From: Candidatus Thiodiazotropha endoloripes
GTDB taxonomy: Bacteria > Pseudomonadota > Gammaproteobacteria > Chromatiales > Chromatiaceae
Reading direction: 5' to 3'
NCBI GenBank assembly: GCA_001709035.1
Contig: LVKA01000011.1
Coordinates: forward strand, 124,001-188,000
Length of the DNA: 64,000 nt
Part shown: positions 1-9,283 of the stretch, piece by piece
Layout: each line of letters opens with the position of its first letter
Numbering within the stretch: position 1 is the stretch's first letter
The notes under the pieces: model-generated
What the model was told of the DNA's origin: nothing
Seen by the model: the letters and a program-made list of their open reading frames with translations, nothing else
Database searches by the model: none
Translations under genes and position numbers: made by a program

Positions 1-1163
1 GTCTCACCAATGCGGTGTTTGAATCGGTCTCCGGACTGACCACCACCGGGGCGACGGTGATCGTCGGCATCGATGAGCTGCCGATGTCGATCCTCTACTA
101 TCGTCAGCAGCTGCAGTGGCTGGGTGGCATGGGCATCATCGTGTTGGCCGTCGCGGTACTGCCGATGCTGGGCATCGGTGGTATGCAGCTCTATCGCGCC
201 GAGACTCCGGGACCGGTAAAGGATAACAAACTGACCCCGAGGATCACCGAAACCGCCAAGGCGCTCTGGTTCATCTATCTGGGGCTGACCCTGAGCTGCA
301 TGCTCGCCTACTGGCTGGCCGGCATGAAACCGTTCGATGCCCTGGGGCATGCCTTCTCAACGGTGGCGATCGGCGGTTTTTCCACCCATGATGAGAGCAT
401 CGGCTACTACGACAGCACGCTGATCGAGATGATCGCGGTGGTCTTCATGCTCCTCTCCGGCGTCAATTTTGCGCTGCATTTTCTCGCCTTTCGCCGCCGC
501 TCACTGAAAACCTACTTCGAGGATTCGGAGTTTCGCGGCTATATCACCACCCTGAGTATCGTCATTATCCTGGTCTCCGTCGCCCTCTTCCTGATGGGCG
601 TGTACGGTACCTGGAGCGAATCGATCACCCGCGGCATCTTTCAGGCGGTCTCCATCGGCACCACTACCGGCTTCACCACCGCCGACTACTCCCTCTGGCC
701 AGGATTTATCTCGATCCTGTTGCTCTTTGCCAGCTTCATCGGCGGCTGTGCCGGCTCGACCGGCGGTGGCATCAAAGTGATTCGCTTTCTGCTGCTGGTC
801 AAACAGGGGCTGCGGGAGATCAACCGTTTGATCCACCCCAATGCGGTGATTCCGATCCGGGTTGGCGGCAAGACCATACCCTGGCGCATCGTCGATGCGG
901 TGTGGGGCTTCTTCGCCCTCTATGTGGCCAGCTTCGGGGTGATGTATCTGGCACTGGCCTCAACCGGTCTGGATCTGATGACCTCCTTTTCAGCGGTCGC
1001 GGCGAGTATCAACAACCTCGGCCCCGGGTTGGGCGATGTCGGAGCCCACTACGATAGCCTCAACGACCCGGCGAAATGGATACTCTGCTTCGCCATGCTG
1101 CTGGGACGCCTGGAGATCTTCACCCTGCTGGTGCTGTTGACCCCGGCCTTCTGGCGCAAGTAG
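1..1163 (+). CDS. trkH: TrkH-type potassium uptake protein, 5' truncated by window edge
   Basis: Membrane subunit of the Trk K+ uptake system, which moves K+ across the inner membrane with a TrkA partner. The reading frame is open from base 3 and no start lies inside the window; about 386 residues remain of a family usually near 480, so roughly the first 100 residues are missing. The opening residues AVFESVSGLTTTGAT are the conserved first-repeat selectivity-filter region, a second filter-like stretch (SIGTTTGFTTADY) sits near residue 220 and GGCAGSTGGGIK follows it. Many hydrophobic helices run to the C-terminus. TrkA is not in view. Identity is firm; TrkH versus the close relative TrkG cannot be told apart from this. 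Confidence 0.93.
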   Translation, partial: LTNAVFESVSGLTTTGATVIVGIDELPMSILYYRQQLQWLGGMGIIVLAVAVLPMLGIGGMQLYRAETPGPVKDNKLTPRITETAKALWFIYLGLTLSCMLAYWLAGMKPFDALGHAFSTVAIGGFSTHDESIGYYDSTLIEMIAVVFMLLSGVNFALHFLAFRRRSLKTYFEDSEFRGYITTLSIVIILVSVALFLMGVYGTWSESITRGIFQAVSIGTTTGFTTADYSLWPGFISILLLFASFIGGCAGSTGGGIKVIRFLLLVKQGLREINRLIHPNAVIPIRVGGKTIPWRIVDAVWGFFALYVASFGVMYLALASTGLDLMTSFSAVAASINNLGPGLGDVGAHYDSLNDPAKWILCFAMLLGRLEIFTLLVLLTPAFWRK

Positions 1164-1237
1164 TTAAGTAATATATTGCCGTGAATCAGCACCGATTTTC
1201 CGCAAGATTTCAAACCCCCAAACAGTAACTTCAAAAG

Positions 1238-1275
1238 CCCCTCTCCCTTTATGGGAGAGGGGTTGGGGAGAGGGT
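1238..1275. repeat. CCCTCTCCC/GGGAGAGGG palindromic repeat, copy 1
   Basis: A small inverted repeat with CCCCTCTCCC and GGGAGAGGGG arms round a short loop, followed by TTGGGGAGAGGG. The same arrangement recurs at 29915-29955 and, shortened, at 30052-30076. It lies in the gap between trkH and the convergent yqaA-like gene. It looks like a dispersed REP-type element; a role in transcript ends is possible but not shown. Confidence 0.6.
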
Positions 1276-1361
1276 GGACGCGAAGCGTTACATCTGGTTA
1301 CGAAAGATAAACACGCAGTGAGTCCTTCTCTTTAGCGTACTTAATTCTGATTTATCAGCGA

Positions 1362-1784
1362 TTACAGTGCTACCTCTGAAAGCCAGATAACTACAGCGTA
1401 GCGTATCCCCTTGCCTAATCCGATAAACAACATGGCCAGGCTGAATCTGACGCCTGCCCAGCCGGCAGCCAGGCAGAGTGGATCCCCAACGATAGGCAGC
1501 CAGGAGAACAGCAACACCGGGCTGCCGTAGCGGCCGATCCGCTCCAGCGCCTGTCGCTGGTGCTGATCCTTCAGGCCCTTTCCGGGAAAGCGTTTCGCCA
1601 GCCACCAACCGATCAGCCAGCTGCTCAGACCACCCAGGGTATTGCCCAGAGTGGCCGTAAGCCAGAGCAGTTGCGCTGGATGAATGTCTTGTTGGAGATT
1701 CCAGATCAGTATGGCTTCCGAGCCGCCAGGTAGAAGTGTGGAGGCAAGGAAGCTGGATCCGAATAGGGTTAGAATGGAAGACAT
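1362..1784 (-). CDS. yqaA: YqaA-like inner membrane protein (SNARE-associated/DedA-related)
   Basis: A 140-residue integral membrane protein. The N-terminal stretch SSFLASTLLPGGSEAIL, the central GNTLGGLSSWLIGW and the later WLPIVGDPLCLAAGW match the landmarks of E. coli YqaA (about 142 residues), a short relative of the DedA family. DedA-type proteins are linked to membrane homeostasis and lipid-carrier flipping; the exact substrate of YqaA is not known. It is convergent with trkH and has no operon partner. Full length, normal start (ATG at 1784). Confidence 0.85.
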   Translation of the reverse strand: MSSILTLFGSSFLASTLLPGGSEAILIWNLQQDIHPAQLLWLTATLGNTLGGLSSWLIGWWLAKRFPGKGLKDQHQRQALERIGRYGSPVLLFSWLPIVGDPLCLAAGWAGVRFSLAMLFIGLGKGIRYAVVIWLSEVAL

Positions 1785-2347
1785 TGACTATGGATATGTT
1801 TTGTAACGAGAGTATGTAAATAGTGATTTACTAAAATCTGCTAAGGGATTGCTATAACCAAACAATCACCTTCCTACTTTACACAACACCGGAACCTCTA
1901 AACAGCCTTCCAATATGTTTCATTGAGAACAGTCGAGCGATAAATTCGAGTAAAGAGGTCAGTCTCTATTGCTTGGTGTGCATTTTTCGGTTGTATGGAT
2001 TGGTAATTTAGTTGGGTAGCTAAGGCTTATTGGCACCAATCAGGATAGCAGGCAATTTGCACGAAATGACCAGGTTAAAAATAGTCCCTCTATCACATGA
2101 AAGGCCGTAACCCTGGAAAAATGATGATTATTTGTATAATAAATAGGCAGACAAGGAGGTTGGCGCAGATCGGTTTTCCCTCCTGTAGATCGTAGATAGA
2201 TGGCAACTATTCCGTTTATCGCGGTGAAGATGGTCTGCTATCCAGTAATAATTGCAGGATAGCGGGAAGGTGTCACTTTGAACTGGGTGATTAGTCTGGA
2301 TGTAAGGCAATATGCCTTTGAATACATGTTATGCATAGAAGGGAAGT
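1785..2347. other. Gene-poor AT-rich gap at the edge of an accessory island
   Basis: 563 bases with no supportable gene. Base composition drops from the GC-rich flank to AT-rich here. A stretch near 1891-1905 (GGAACCTCTAAACAG) resembles one end of the MITE seen at 18065-18222, but no matching second end was found. Nothing else recognisable. Confidence 0.4.
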
Positions 2348-2833
2348 ATGAATAGTATTGCAATAATTGGACTACGAATTATTTCAATATACCAGATCGT
2401 TATTGGCATCAATGCCATTGCAGGTATGGGTATTGCGTTACCGATAGTTAATTCAAACTTTAAAGAAGAGCTGTCAACTCTCCAGCTTCTTAGTATAGCG
2501 ATGCCATTATTGAGTGGTATTGTTATTTGGTTGTTATCAGTACCCATTTCAAAGTTTGTTATTAATAATAAAAGTACAGAAGTTAAATTGATTGATGATG
2601 TAAATATTGTGGCAGCAGGAACATTCCTAATTGGTGTATATATGGCGTTTTCACAACTTCCGACATTGTATTTCGTTATGGGTAAATACAATGAACTTGA
2701 ATATGGCATGGATTCAACATCAATTATTACTGCATTAAAGCTGTCATCGATTAGTTTTGTGATTGGATTGTTACTTATGATTGGGCATAGGTTTTTTGTA
2801 GAAGTATACAAGTGGTTACGGGGGGCTGGGTAA
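2348..2833 (+). CDS. Small AT-rich membrane protein of unknown function
   Basis: 161 residues with about four hydrophobic segments (near residues 5-30, 44-68, 85-105 and 133-155) and short polar loops. I do not recognise the family. Codon use is AT-rich (many ATT, AAT, TTA), unlike the genes either side of the island, which points to acquired DNA. It starts at ATG with a GAAGGGAAGT stretch just upstream as a fair ribosome site. The next gene is 75 bases downstream on the same strand. The island setting suggests a mobile-cassette gene, but that is inference. Confidence 0.6.
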   Translation: MNSIAIIGLRIISIYQIVIGINAIAGMGIALPIVNSNFKEELSTLQLLSIAMPLLSGIVIWLLSVPISKFVINNKSTEVKLIDDVNIVAAGTFLIGVYMAFSQLPTLYFVMGKYNELEYGMDSTSIITALKLSSISFVIGLLLMIGHRFFVEVYKWLRGAG

Positions 2834-2908
2834 TGCATAACCTGTCGCAGCAGAAGGATGCACGTATCACTCTCGCCTCTGAGCGTAAGCGCTATGTGAT
2901 TTATAGAA

Positions 2909-3247
2909 ATGACTAAGCCAGCAGAATTAGCAAAAAGTTACATGAAATCATTTTTTGGTAATGAGTCATTGGAAAATATGGAGCCATTGTTGGCGGACAA
3001 CTTAATTTTTGATGGTCCGTTTCATAAGTCCTCATCTGCAAAAGAGTACTTGGTAGCTTTGCGAAAAAATCCTCCTATAGATGTGCACTACGTCTTAGAG
3101 GAGGTTTACGAAAATCAAAACTCGGCGTGCTTGGTGTATATATTCTCAAAGGCAGGAATTCAAACACGCATGGCACAAATCTTTGAGGTTGAAGGTGAAA
3201 AAATATGTAAGATCAAACTGGTATTCGATGCCAGTGTTTTCAGATAA
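2909..3247 (+). CDS. NTF2/SnoaL-like small protein
   Basis: 112 residues with the layout of the NTF2-like (SnoaL) fold: an N-terminal helix (AELAKSYMKSFFGNESLENM), a segment like DNLIFDGPFHKSSSAKEYL, then strands that end in IFEVEGEKICKIKLVFD. Such proteins are cone-shaped small-molecule enzymes or binding proteins and the fold does not predict a substrate. AT-rich like its neighbours. The stop codon TAA runs into CAGCGCATTCAAAAGG, which resembles the left end of some integron attC sites. Confidence 0.65.
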   Translation: MTKPAELAKSYMKSFFGNESLENMEPLLADNLIFDGPFHKSSSAKEYLVALRKNPPIDVHYVLEEVYENQNSACLVYIFSKAGIQTRMAQIFEVEGEKICKIKLVFDASVFR

Positions 3248-3404
3248 CAGCGCATTCAAAAGGATGTGGAAATGCTTCCAAAAAAGTAGACGCCTTAATC
3301 CAACAGAAAAGAGGTAGAATGCCAAAATCAGGATTAAGAAGGATTCATCGAGACTCAGATTTGTTTAAAGGGTCAAAAGTTGGGATGTCCTTAATTTTGC
3401 TCGG

Positions 3405-4073
3405 TTACTTTCTTGGCTGTCTGCTCCGCACAAACTGTAAAATATCGCCTTTAAATTCGTTGTCTAGATAATCACTATTTTCAGGCTTAGAGAATGAAGA
3501 TCTATAACCAAGCTCAAGCAGTTTATTTGCAAGTTTGTTTTTCCTGCCTCGCCCAGGATCTACAATTATAACTTCGCATTCTGGATTTGAATGTTCTCGA
3601 ATAAAGTTAGAAAGTAATCCTATATGCTCATCCTCATACAATAGATCACTGCCAATAATTAAATCAAAACGTCCTAGGTTATCGTTGTTATCCGCCCAAC
3701 CTGTTCTCTCAAAAGGAATAAGGGCATCTCCGTTAAGCTCGGAATTTCTATTTAAAAAATTTTCGGCTTCTGGGTGATAATCTGTTGCTGTAATATCCAC
3801 GTGCTGCTTATTGAGCAGCAAGCTACTGAGAGCTGTGCCGCACCCAATCTCTAAAACTCGTTTAGAACCAATACCATAGTTGCAGATATGGTGTGCCAGA
3901 ACCAAACTTGACGGCCAAACTACTCCGAAAATTGGCCAAGCCGCGGAAGAAATGCCTAGCTTTTCAGCGATACCCTCCGGGTCATGGAATTCCTGTTTAT
4001 TCCGAAGCGTGCAAAGGTGTATATCTATTTTTCCAAACTCAATGGTTTGGTAACGTAAGCGTGGATTTGTCAT
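3405..4073 (-). CDS. SAM-dependent methyltransferase (protein-lysine methyltransferase-like)
   Basis: 222 residues with a class I methyltransferase core: motif I VLEIGCGTALSSLLL near residue 95, an acidic strand end ATDYHPEA, and FDLIIGSDLLYEDEH near residue 155, which resembles the DxxY/LLYE region of the METTL/Methyltransf_16 family that methylates protein lysine or histidine. The substrate is not predictable. It is the only minus-strand gene of the AT-rich island. Start ATG at 4073; ribosome site weak. Confidence 0.75.
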   Translation of the reverse strand: MTNPRLRYQTIEFGKIDIHLCTLRNKQEFHDPEGIAEKLGISSAAWPIFGVVWPSSLVLAHHICNYGIGSKRVLEIGCGTALSSLLLNKQHVDITATDYHPEAENFLNRNSELNGDALIPFERTGWADNNDNLGRFDLIIGSDLLYEDEHIGLLSNFIREHSNPECEVIIVDPGRGRKNKLANKLLELGYRSSFSKPENSDYLDNEFKGDILQFVRSRQPRK

Positions 4074-4182
4074 TTGACCGCCTCAGTGGTTGAGCGCTTG
4101 GTCAGCTATCAAGGATAAATGACAAAACGAAGAGTCTTCAGGGTATAGTAATTGGCTAGGAAAGCAATTTATTTAAACAAAT

Positions 4183-4258
4183 CAATCAATGAGCGCCTCT
4201 GGCAGTGCCTTCAGTCGTTTCGCTCCATTCGTCTCCATATTGAGGCGTTAGGGTTGAA
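4183..4258 (+). repeat. Possible degenerate integron attC site
   Basis: The right end ATATTGAGGCGTTAGGG matches the look of an attC right core (GGCGTTAG), and upstream AGCGCCTC is complementary to GAGGCGTT with one mismatch, giving outer arms of a folded site. The left core lacks a clear AAC, so if this is attC it is worn. The next ATG (4280) follows with an AGAGG ribosome site, as in cassettes. No integrase is in the window. Confidence 0.3.
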
Positions 4259-4279
4259 AACGAAGAAAACAGAGGTAGC

Positions 4280-4489
4280 ATGGCTAAGTTAAGTCTAAAT
4301 GGATTTGGCTTTGCTCTATGTTCAGTGTATTTGATATCACTATTCATAAAGAACGTGCTATTGATTATGCTCGATAGATACTATTCGATTAGTAAATATA
4401 TACGGCTTCTAAATTTGAGATTGGAAGCTGCATTGGAAGCATTGCTGTTAGTGAAGTTGCACTGTATTTACTTACAGGTGGAAGAGTAA
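4280..4489 (+). CDS. Possible small membrane protein, cassette-like
   Basis: 69 codons from an ATG with a good AGAGGTAGC leader just after the attC-like site. A hydrophobic helix covers about residues 8-32 (FGFALCSVYLISLFIKNVLL), followed by a leucine-rich tail. No family recognised. The tail could be out of frame with an ancestral gene, so this may be a decayed open frame. Kept at low confidence because of the start signal and position. Confidence 0.25.
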   Translation: MAKLSLNGFGFALCSVYLISLFIKNVLLIMLDRYYSISKYIRLLNLRLEAALEALLLVKLHCIYLQVEE

Positions 4490-4596
4490 TGCATATATAA
4501 CTACTAAAGTGAGAAAGTACTGAAAGTGAATCACACCAACAATTCATTACAGCAAACAAATCGAAGAATGCGATGCTGTGCAATAAATGACATACG

Positions 4597-5190
4597 ATGA
4601 AACTAAAGGTTTGGATAAAAAGCAGGGCAGCAGATCGGGTTTTAGCGCCATTACGTAAAGAATTACTAGAGCTAATAGATCATGGTTCATCCATCATTGA
4701 AATTGGGTGCGGTACAGGTGATTTGATTTTTCAATCCGCATCAAAAATCCGAAGTGGATATGGTGTCGACCTTGATCGAGATATGATTAACTATGCCGAA
4801 GGGAAACGGCGAGAAAAAGAACTGGATCATATTACTTTTGAATGTATCAATGCTCTAAATCTATCTAATTTAAAGTATGATATTGCTACTAGTACATTAT
4901 GTTTGCATGAACTATGTGAAAAAGATGCATGTAAACTACTGAGAATGATGGTGGACGTTTCAAAAAAAGTCTTGATAGCCGACTACACAAAGGCAAATTC
5001 TTTTTCGGGTAAGCTTGGCATTGGCATAGATGAATTATTTACCGGGCACTATGGTAATTACAAACGATATCGAAGAAATGGAGAAATTCCATCATACGTT
5101 TCGAAAATTGGCGCCAAAATAATTAGTGTGCAAGCAAGCACAGTAGACGGTATTTCCATATGGGTTATCAGCGATAAAATAAATGCATAA
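4597..5190 (+). CDS. Class I SAM-dependent methyltransferase
   Basis: 197 residues. Motif I IIEIGCGTGDLIF near residue 38, acidic motif II end YGVDLDRDMINYAE, and a post-motif TSTLCLHELCEK. These are the landmarks of a class I methyltransferase of the UbiE/Methyltransf_11 sort. Target unknown. AT-rich, on the plus strand within the island. The segment after its TAA (GCATAACAAGCGCTTGACA, then GGGCGTTTTAC at about 5233-5243) loosely resembles paired attC ends. No strong ribosome site is visible. Confidence 0.7.
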   Translation: MKLKVWIKSRAADRVLAPLRKELLELIDHGSSIIEIGCGTGDLIFQSASKIRSGYGVDLDRDMINYAEGKRREKELDHITFECINALNLSNLKYDIATSTLCLHELCEKDACKLLRMMVDVSKKVLIADYTKANSFSGKLGIGIDELFTGHYGNYKRYRRNGEIPSYVSKIGAKIISVQASTVDGISIWVISDKINA

Positions 5191-5382
5191 CAAGCGCTTG
5201 ACAACTGATTACGTTCGTTCTCCATAGAGCCTGGGCGTTTTACAATAATTCAGGGCGCCCATATAATAAGAATACTGAGTAAAAAATACCTGGTTCCAAG
5301 TTGAAAATTAGGCTGATTGTAAATTTCTTTCTATCATCACGGATTTTTAGAATTTAATTTTACACTATTAGATTGAAGCAAC

Positions 5383-5910
5383 ATGTTACAAATTCGGTGT
5401 ACAGCTAAAGTCCAAAAAGAGCTCGGTATCAAGAAAAGTGAGCTCGCTGTGGTTAAACAAAGTCACACTTTGCTGGGTGACTGGTATGCCAACTTGTTTA
5501 CAGTGGATAGACGTAAAACGCTAATTTTTGTAAATGAAAAAACACTGCTGTCTTTTATTCTGTTTGGCGTGAAGAAGAGGAACATTAAAAGACTTCCAGA
5601 AATATTCCTGGAGAGTCTCGATCAATTGTTAACCATCGAGGGTTTTGATGTTGGCCAAATTAATAAAGTGTTTAGCGGCTATGAAGAACATGAGTTTACA
5701 AAAACAGTCAGTAAACGTGTGATCGGTAATATGAACGACCTTGTCTACTTGTATAAGAGTTCAATTCTGTATCACGGCGGGTTTAAATACATCGATATCG
5801 GTGAGCTGATTCTAGAGACTAATCGAACCCCTCAAAAAAACCTTGGCTGGTCTTATTCAATCGATTTAGTCGGAGAGTTATTGCAAGGAAACCATAGAAA
5901 TCTGAGCTGA
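5383..5910 (+). CDS. DUF6933-like protein
   Basis: 175 residues. The pattern of the first 70 residues, RCTAKVQKELGIKKSEL, then LGDWYANLFTVDRRKTLIF and NEKTLLSFILFGVKK, fits my recollection of the DUF6933 family, often carried on mobile DNA. No catalytic motif is evident and no function is known. It is the last gene of the AT-rich island; the GC-rich efflux operon follows on the other strand. Confidence 0.6.
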   Translation: MLQIRCTAKVQKELGIKKSELAVVKQSHTLLGDWYANLFTVDRRKTLIFVNEKTLLSFILFGVKKRNIKRLPEIFLESLDQLLTIEGFDVGQINKVFSGYEEHEFTKTVSKRVIGNMNDLVYLYKSSILYHGGFKYIDIGELILETNRTPQKNLGWSYSIDLVGELLQGNHRNLS

Positions 5911-6065
5911 CTGAGTCGCCTAATCGTACAGGCAGACTGCGGCTAAACACGGCTGGTAAAGCTTCCGGGTTTGAAAAAACTTCCTTACTCGGATCTGTCT
6001 TTCTCTCTAAGCCTCCTACCCATGCGAATGGGGTAGAAGGTTAATCGTGTAATCGATTTGCAGAG

Positions 6066-9000
6066 CTACTCGGTTACCAGGTCCCTCGCGGAGTTGGCTG
6101 AAGCGGACTCATGCTCATCTTCTGCCGCCTCAGCCTGGTGATCCTTGGCCATCAGGACATAGATGGAGGGTAGTACGAAGAGGGTGAACAGGGTGCCCAC
6201 CGCCATGCCGCCGACCAGTACCAGGCCAATCGAGTTTCTCGCTGCCGCACCGGCGCCGGTGACCAGGATCAGCGGGAAGTGACCCGCCACCGTGGCGAAG
6301 GTGGTCATCAGGATCGGCCGCAGTCTTGTCATCGCCGCTTCCTGTACCGCGTCGATCTTGCTCAGCCCCTGCTCCTGTAGCTTGTTGGCGAACTCGACGA
6401 TCAGGATGCCGTTTTTCGCAATCAGTCCCACCAGGGTCACCAGGCCGACCTGGGCATAGATATTCAGGGTGGTAGTCCAACCGTTTGTCCAGAAGGGGAG
6501 GTTCGGATTGGGCATCTTCAGAAAGGTGAACAGCAGCGCGCCGAACATCGCCAGGGGAACCGAGCCCAAGAGGATGATACCCGGGTCGCGGAAGGAGTTG
6601 AACTGGACCGCCAGGGCGAGAAAGATCATCACGATCGCCAGTGCAAAGGCGGGCAGAAACTTATTGCCCTCCTGACGCAGCTGTCTCGACTCGCCGGTGT
6701 AGTCGATGCCGTAACCTGGTGGCAGGATCTCGGCCGCCGCCTCTTCAAGTACCGCCAGTCCCTGGTCCAGGGTGCGGTTGGTCATGCCGGAGAGCTTGAC
6801 CGCATTCAGCTGCTGAAAGCGGTTCAGCGAACGGGGCACCGTGGTGTTTTCGATATGCGCAACCGCACTCAACGGGATCAGCTCACCCTCGGGTCCGCTG
6901 ACATAGATTTCCGTCAGCTGATCCGGATTGAGCCGCTGGGAGCGTTCGATCTGTGGAATGACCTTGTAACTGCGCCCGGCAATATTGAAGCGATTGACAT
7001 AATCGCCACCGAGCGCCGCCGCCATATCCAGGCCAACCTGGTTGAGGTTCAGTCCGAGCGCGCCGATCTTATCCCGGTCGAGCACTACCTGGGCCTGTGG
7101 CTGGTCATACTTCAGGTCGATCTGTGGCGGAAACATGAACATGCCACTTTCGATTGCCTTGCCCTGGATCTGTTGGGCAAACTCCAGCAGCTGTTTGGCA
7201 TCCGCCGTCGAGGTGATCAGGAACTCAATCGGAAAATTGCTGCCGCCGGGCAGGGCCGGTGGGGTGGTGGCAAAGATCTGGAAGCCGGGTATGGAGGCGA
7301 GCTTGCCCTGGATCTCCTGCTGGATCTCGAACACGGTGCGCTCCCTGGGAGCATGCCAGGGTTTGACCACCACACCGGAGAAGCCGTCGGTATCGAATTG
7401 GGCGCCCACCGAAGGGGCGAACAGAATCTGGAAGCTGAGATCCGCCTCCTCCACATCCAGGAAGGCCTTCTCCACCGCAGCGCCATAGAAGCGCTTCTGA
7501 TCGGCAGTGGCATTGGCCGCTGAGTTGATGATGCCGAACACCACGCTCTGATCCTCACTGGGGGCTAGCTCCTTGGGGGACTGCATGTACATCGGCACAG
7601 CCGCGGCGGCCACCACCAACCAGATCACATAGACGTAGGGGCGGGACTGCATGGTTCGGCCGATCAACCGGCCGTAGGCTGCGCGCAGTCGGTCGAAGTG
7701 GTGATTGACCCAGCCGGTGAACCCCTTCTCCTCATCGGCGGCACTCTTCAGCATATGAGACGACATCATCGGCGACAGGGTCAGGGCGACGATACCTGAG
7801 ATGGTGACCGTCCCCGCCAGGGTCAGGGCAAACTCGCGGAACAGGGCGCCGGTCAAGCCTCCCTGCAGAGCGATCGGCATATAGACGGCGGCCAGGGTGA
7901 CGGTCATCGCGATCACCGGTCCGAGCAGTTCCCGGGCGCCGAGCAGTGCGGCCTCCCGTTTGCTGCGGCCTTCACGAAGATGGCGTTCGATGTTCTCCAC
8001 CACCACGATGGCATCGTCCACCACCAGTCCCACCGAGAGCACGATGGCCAGCAGGGTCAGCAGATTGAGGGTAAAGCCGAAGATCTGCATCAGAAAGATA
8101 CTGCCGATCAGCGACACCGGTATCGCGATGGTCGGCACCAGGGCCGACCGGATCGAACCGAGAAACAGAAAGATCACCGCGATCACGATCAGCAGGGTAT
8201 CTCCCAGAGTCTTGGTCACCTCGGTGATCGCATTGGCGATGTATTCGGAGGCGTCATATCCGATATTCACTTCCAGCCCGGAGGGCAGATCCTTGGCGAT
8301 GGCGTCGATCTCCACCCGCACCAGCTTGATGACATCGATGGTGTTGGCGCTGGGCAGCGGGAAGATGCCCATGAAGACAGCGGTCTGTCCGGTGTAGCGC
8401 ACTGAGGTGTCGTAGTCTTCCGCACCCAGGGTCACATCGGCGATATCCTGCAGGCGAACGATGCTGTCGCCGCTCTGGTGGATGATCAGCTGTTCGAACT
8501 CTTCCACCGAATGGAGATCGGTGTTGGCGGTCATGTTGACCTGCACCAGGGAGCCCTTGGTGGTGCCGATGGCGGCGAGAAAGTTGTTGGCGGCCAGTGC
8601 CTGGCGCACCTGGGAAGGACTGACGTGCAGCGCCGCCATCTTGTCCGGCTTCAGCCAGATGCGCATGGCGAAGGTGCGGGCACCCAGCACCTCGGCCCGC
8701 TGCACCCCGGCGACCGCTGCGAGTCTGGGTTGAACCACCCGGATCAGGTAGTCGGTGATCTCCGCCTGGGAGAGGATATCCGAGGCGAAGCTGAGATAGG
8801 CGGAGGCAAACTGGGAGTCGGCGGATTGAATCGAAATCGCCGGCACCTGGGCCTCGGCGGGCAGGTCGTTACGCACCTGATTCACCTTCGCGGTGATTTC
8901 CGCGAGGGCCTTGGTGGGTGGATAGTTGAGCTTCAGCCGGGCGTTGATCATGGAGAAGCCCTGCAGACTCTTCGAGTCGATATACTCGATCCCGTCGGCC

Positions 9001-9230
9001 GAGGCGATCGCCTGCTCCAGGGGCGTGGTGATGAAGCCCCGCACCAACTCCGCATTGGCCCCCACATAGACTGTGGAGATATTCACAGTGGAGTTTTCGC
9101 TCAGTGGGTACTGGCGGATATTGAGGCTGTTCCAGGCCTGGATGCCGGCAATCACGATCAGTAAGTTGACCACGATGGCGAGAACCGGGCGCTGGATAAA
9201 GAGATCGGTAAAGGCTTTGGTTTTAGCCAC
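6066..9230 (-). CDS. RND multidrug efflux permease (HAE1/AcrB family)
   Basis: 1054 residues, the normal length for an inner-membrane RND proton antiporter. It opens with AKTKAFTDLFIQRPVLAIVVN (first transmembrane helix), has two large periplasmic loops and the paired aspartates of helix 4 in GLVVDDAIVVVENIERHLREG. It works as a trimer with the adaptor encoded 53 bases upstream and an outer-membrane channel that is not encoded here. The start is GTG. The gap between the two genes contains a fragment of the GTTAACAGGCCCTA repeat. Substrates cannot be read from the sequence. No TetR-type repressor lies next to the operon, so its control is not evident. Confidence 0.95.
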   Translation of the reverse strand: MAKTKAFTDLFIQRPVLAIVVNLLIVIAGIQAWNSLNIRQYPLSENSTVNISTVYVGANAELVRGFITTPLEQAIASADGIEYIDSKSLQGFSMINARLKLNYPPTKALAEITAKVNQVRNDLPAEAQVPAISIQSADSQFASAYLSFASDILSQAEITDYLIRVVQPRLAAVAGVQRAEVLGARTFAMRIWLKPDKMAALHVSPSQVRQALAANNFLAAIGTTKGSLVQVNMTANTDLHSVEEFEQLIIHQSGDSIVRLQDIADVTLGAEDYDTSVRYTGQTAVFMGIFPLPSANTIDVIKLVRVEIDAIAKDLPSGLEVNIGYDASEYIANAITEVTKTLGDTLLIVIAVIFLFLGSIRSALVPTIAIPVSLIGSIFLMQIFGFTLNLLTLLAIVLSVGLVVDDAIVVVENIERHLREGRSKREAALLGARELLGPVIAMTVTLAAVYMPIALQGGLTGALFREFALTLAGTVTISGIVALTLSPMMSSHMLKSAADEEKGFTGWVNHHFDRLRAAYGRLIGRTMQSRPYVYVIWLVVAAAAVPMYMQSPKELAPSEDQSVVFGIINSAANATADQKRFYGAAVEKAFLDVEEADLSFQILFAPSVGAQFDTDGFSGVVVKPWHAPRERTVFEIQQEIQGKLASIPGFQIFATTPPALPGGSNFPIEFLITSTADAKQLLEFAQQIQGKAIESGMFMFPPQIDLKYDQPQAQVVLDRDKIGALGLNLNQVGLDMAAALGGDYVNRFNIAGRSYKVIPQIERSQRLNPDQLTEIYVSGPEGELIPLSAVAHIENTTVPRSLNRFQQLNAVKLSGMTNRTLDQGLAVLEEAAAEILPPGYGIDYTGESRQLRQEGNKFLPAFALAIVMIFLALAVQFNSFRDPGIILLGSVPLAMFGALLFTFLKMPNPNLPFWTNGWTTTLNIYAQVGLVTLVGLIAKNGILIVEFANKLQEQGLSKIDAVQEAAMTRLRPILMTTFATVAGHFPLILVTGAGAAARNSIGLVLVGGMAVGTLFTLFVLPSIYVLMAKDHQAEAAEDEHESASANSARDLVTE

Positions 9231-9250
9231 AGGATGAATGTCCCTATGTA

Positions 9251-9264
9251 GTTAACAGGCCCTA
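9251..9264. repeat. Fragment of the TTAACAGGCCCTA repeat
   Basis: GTTAACAGGCCCTA is the outer end of the palindromic repeat that is complete at 45583-45660. Only one arm remains here, between the adaptor and permease genes. Confidence 0.5.
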
Positions 9265-9283
9265 AAAGATGCCTGGTTCTGGT

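Noticed and set aside
6855-7523. 222-codon plus-strand frame within the RND permease gene
   Set aside because: Shadow frame inside a clear RND gene; no domain or start signal.
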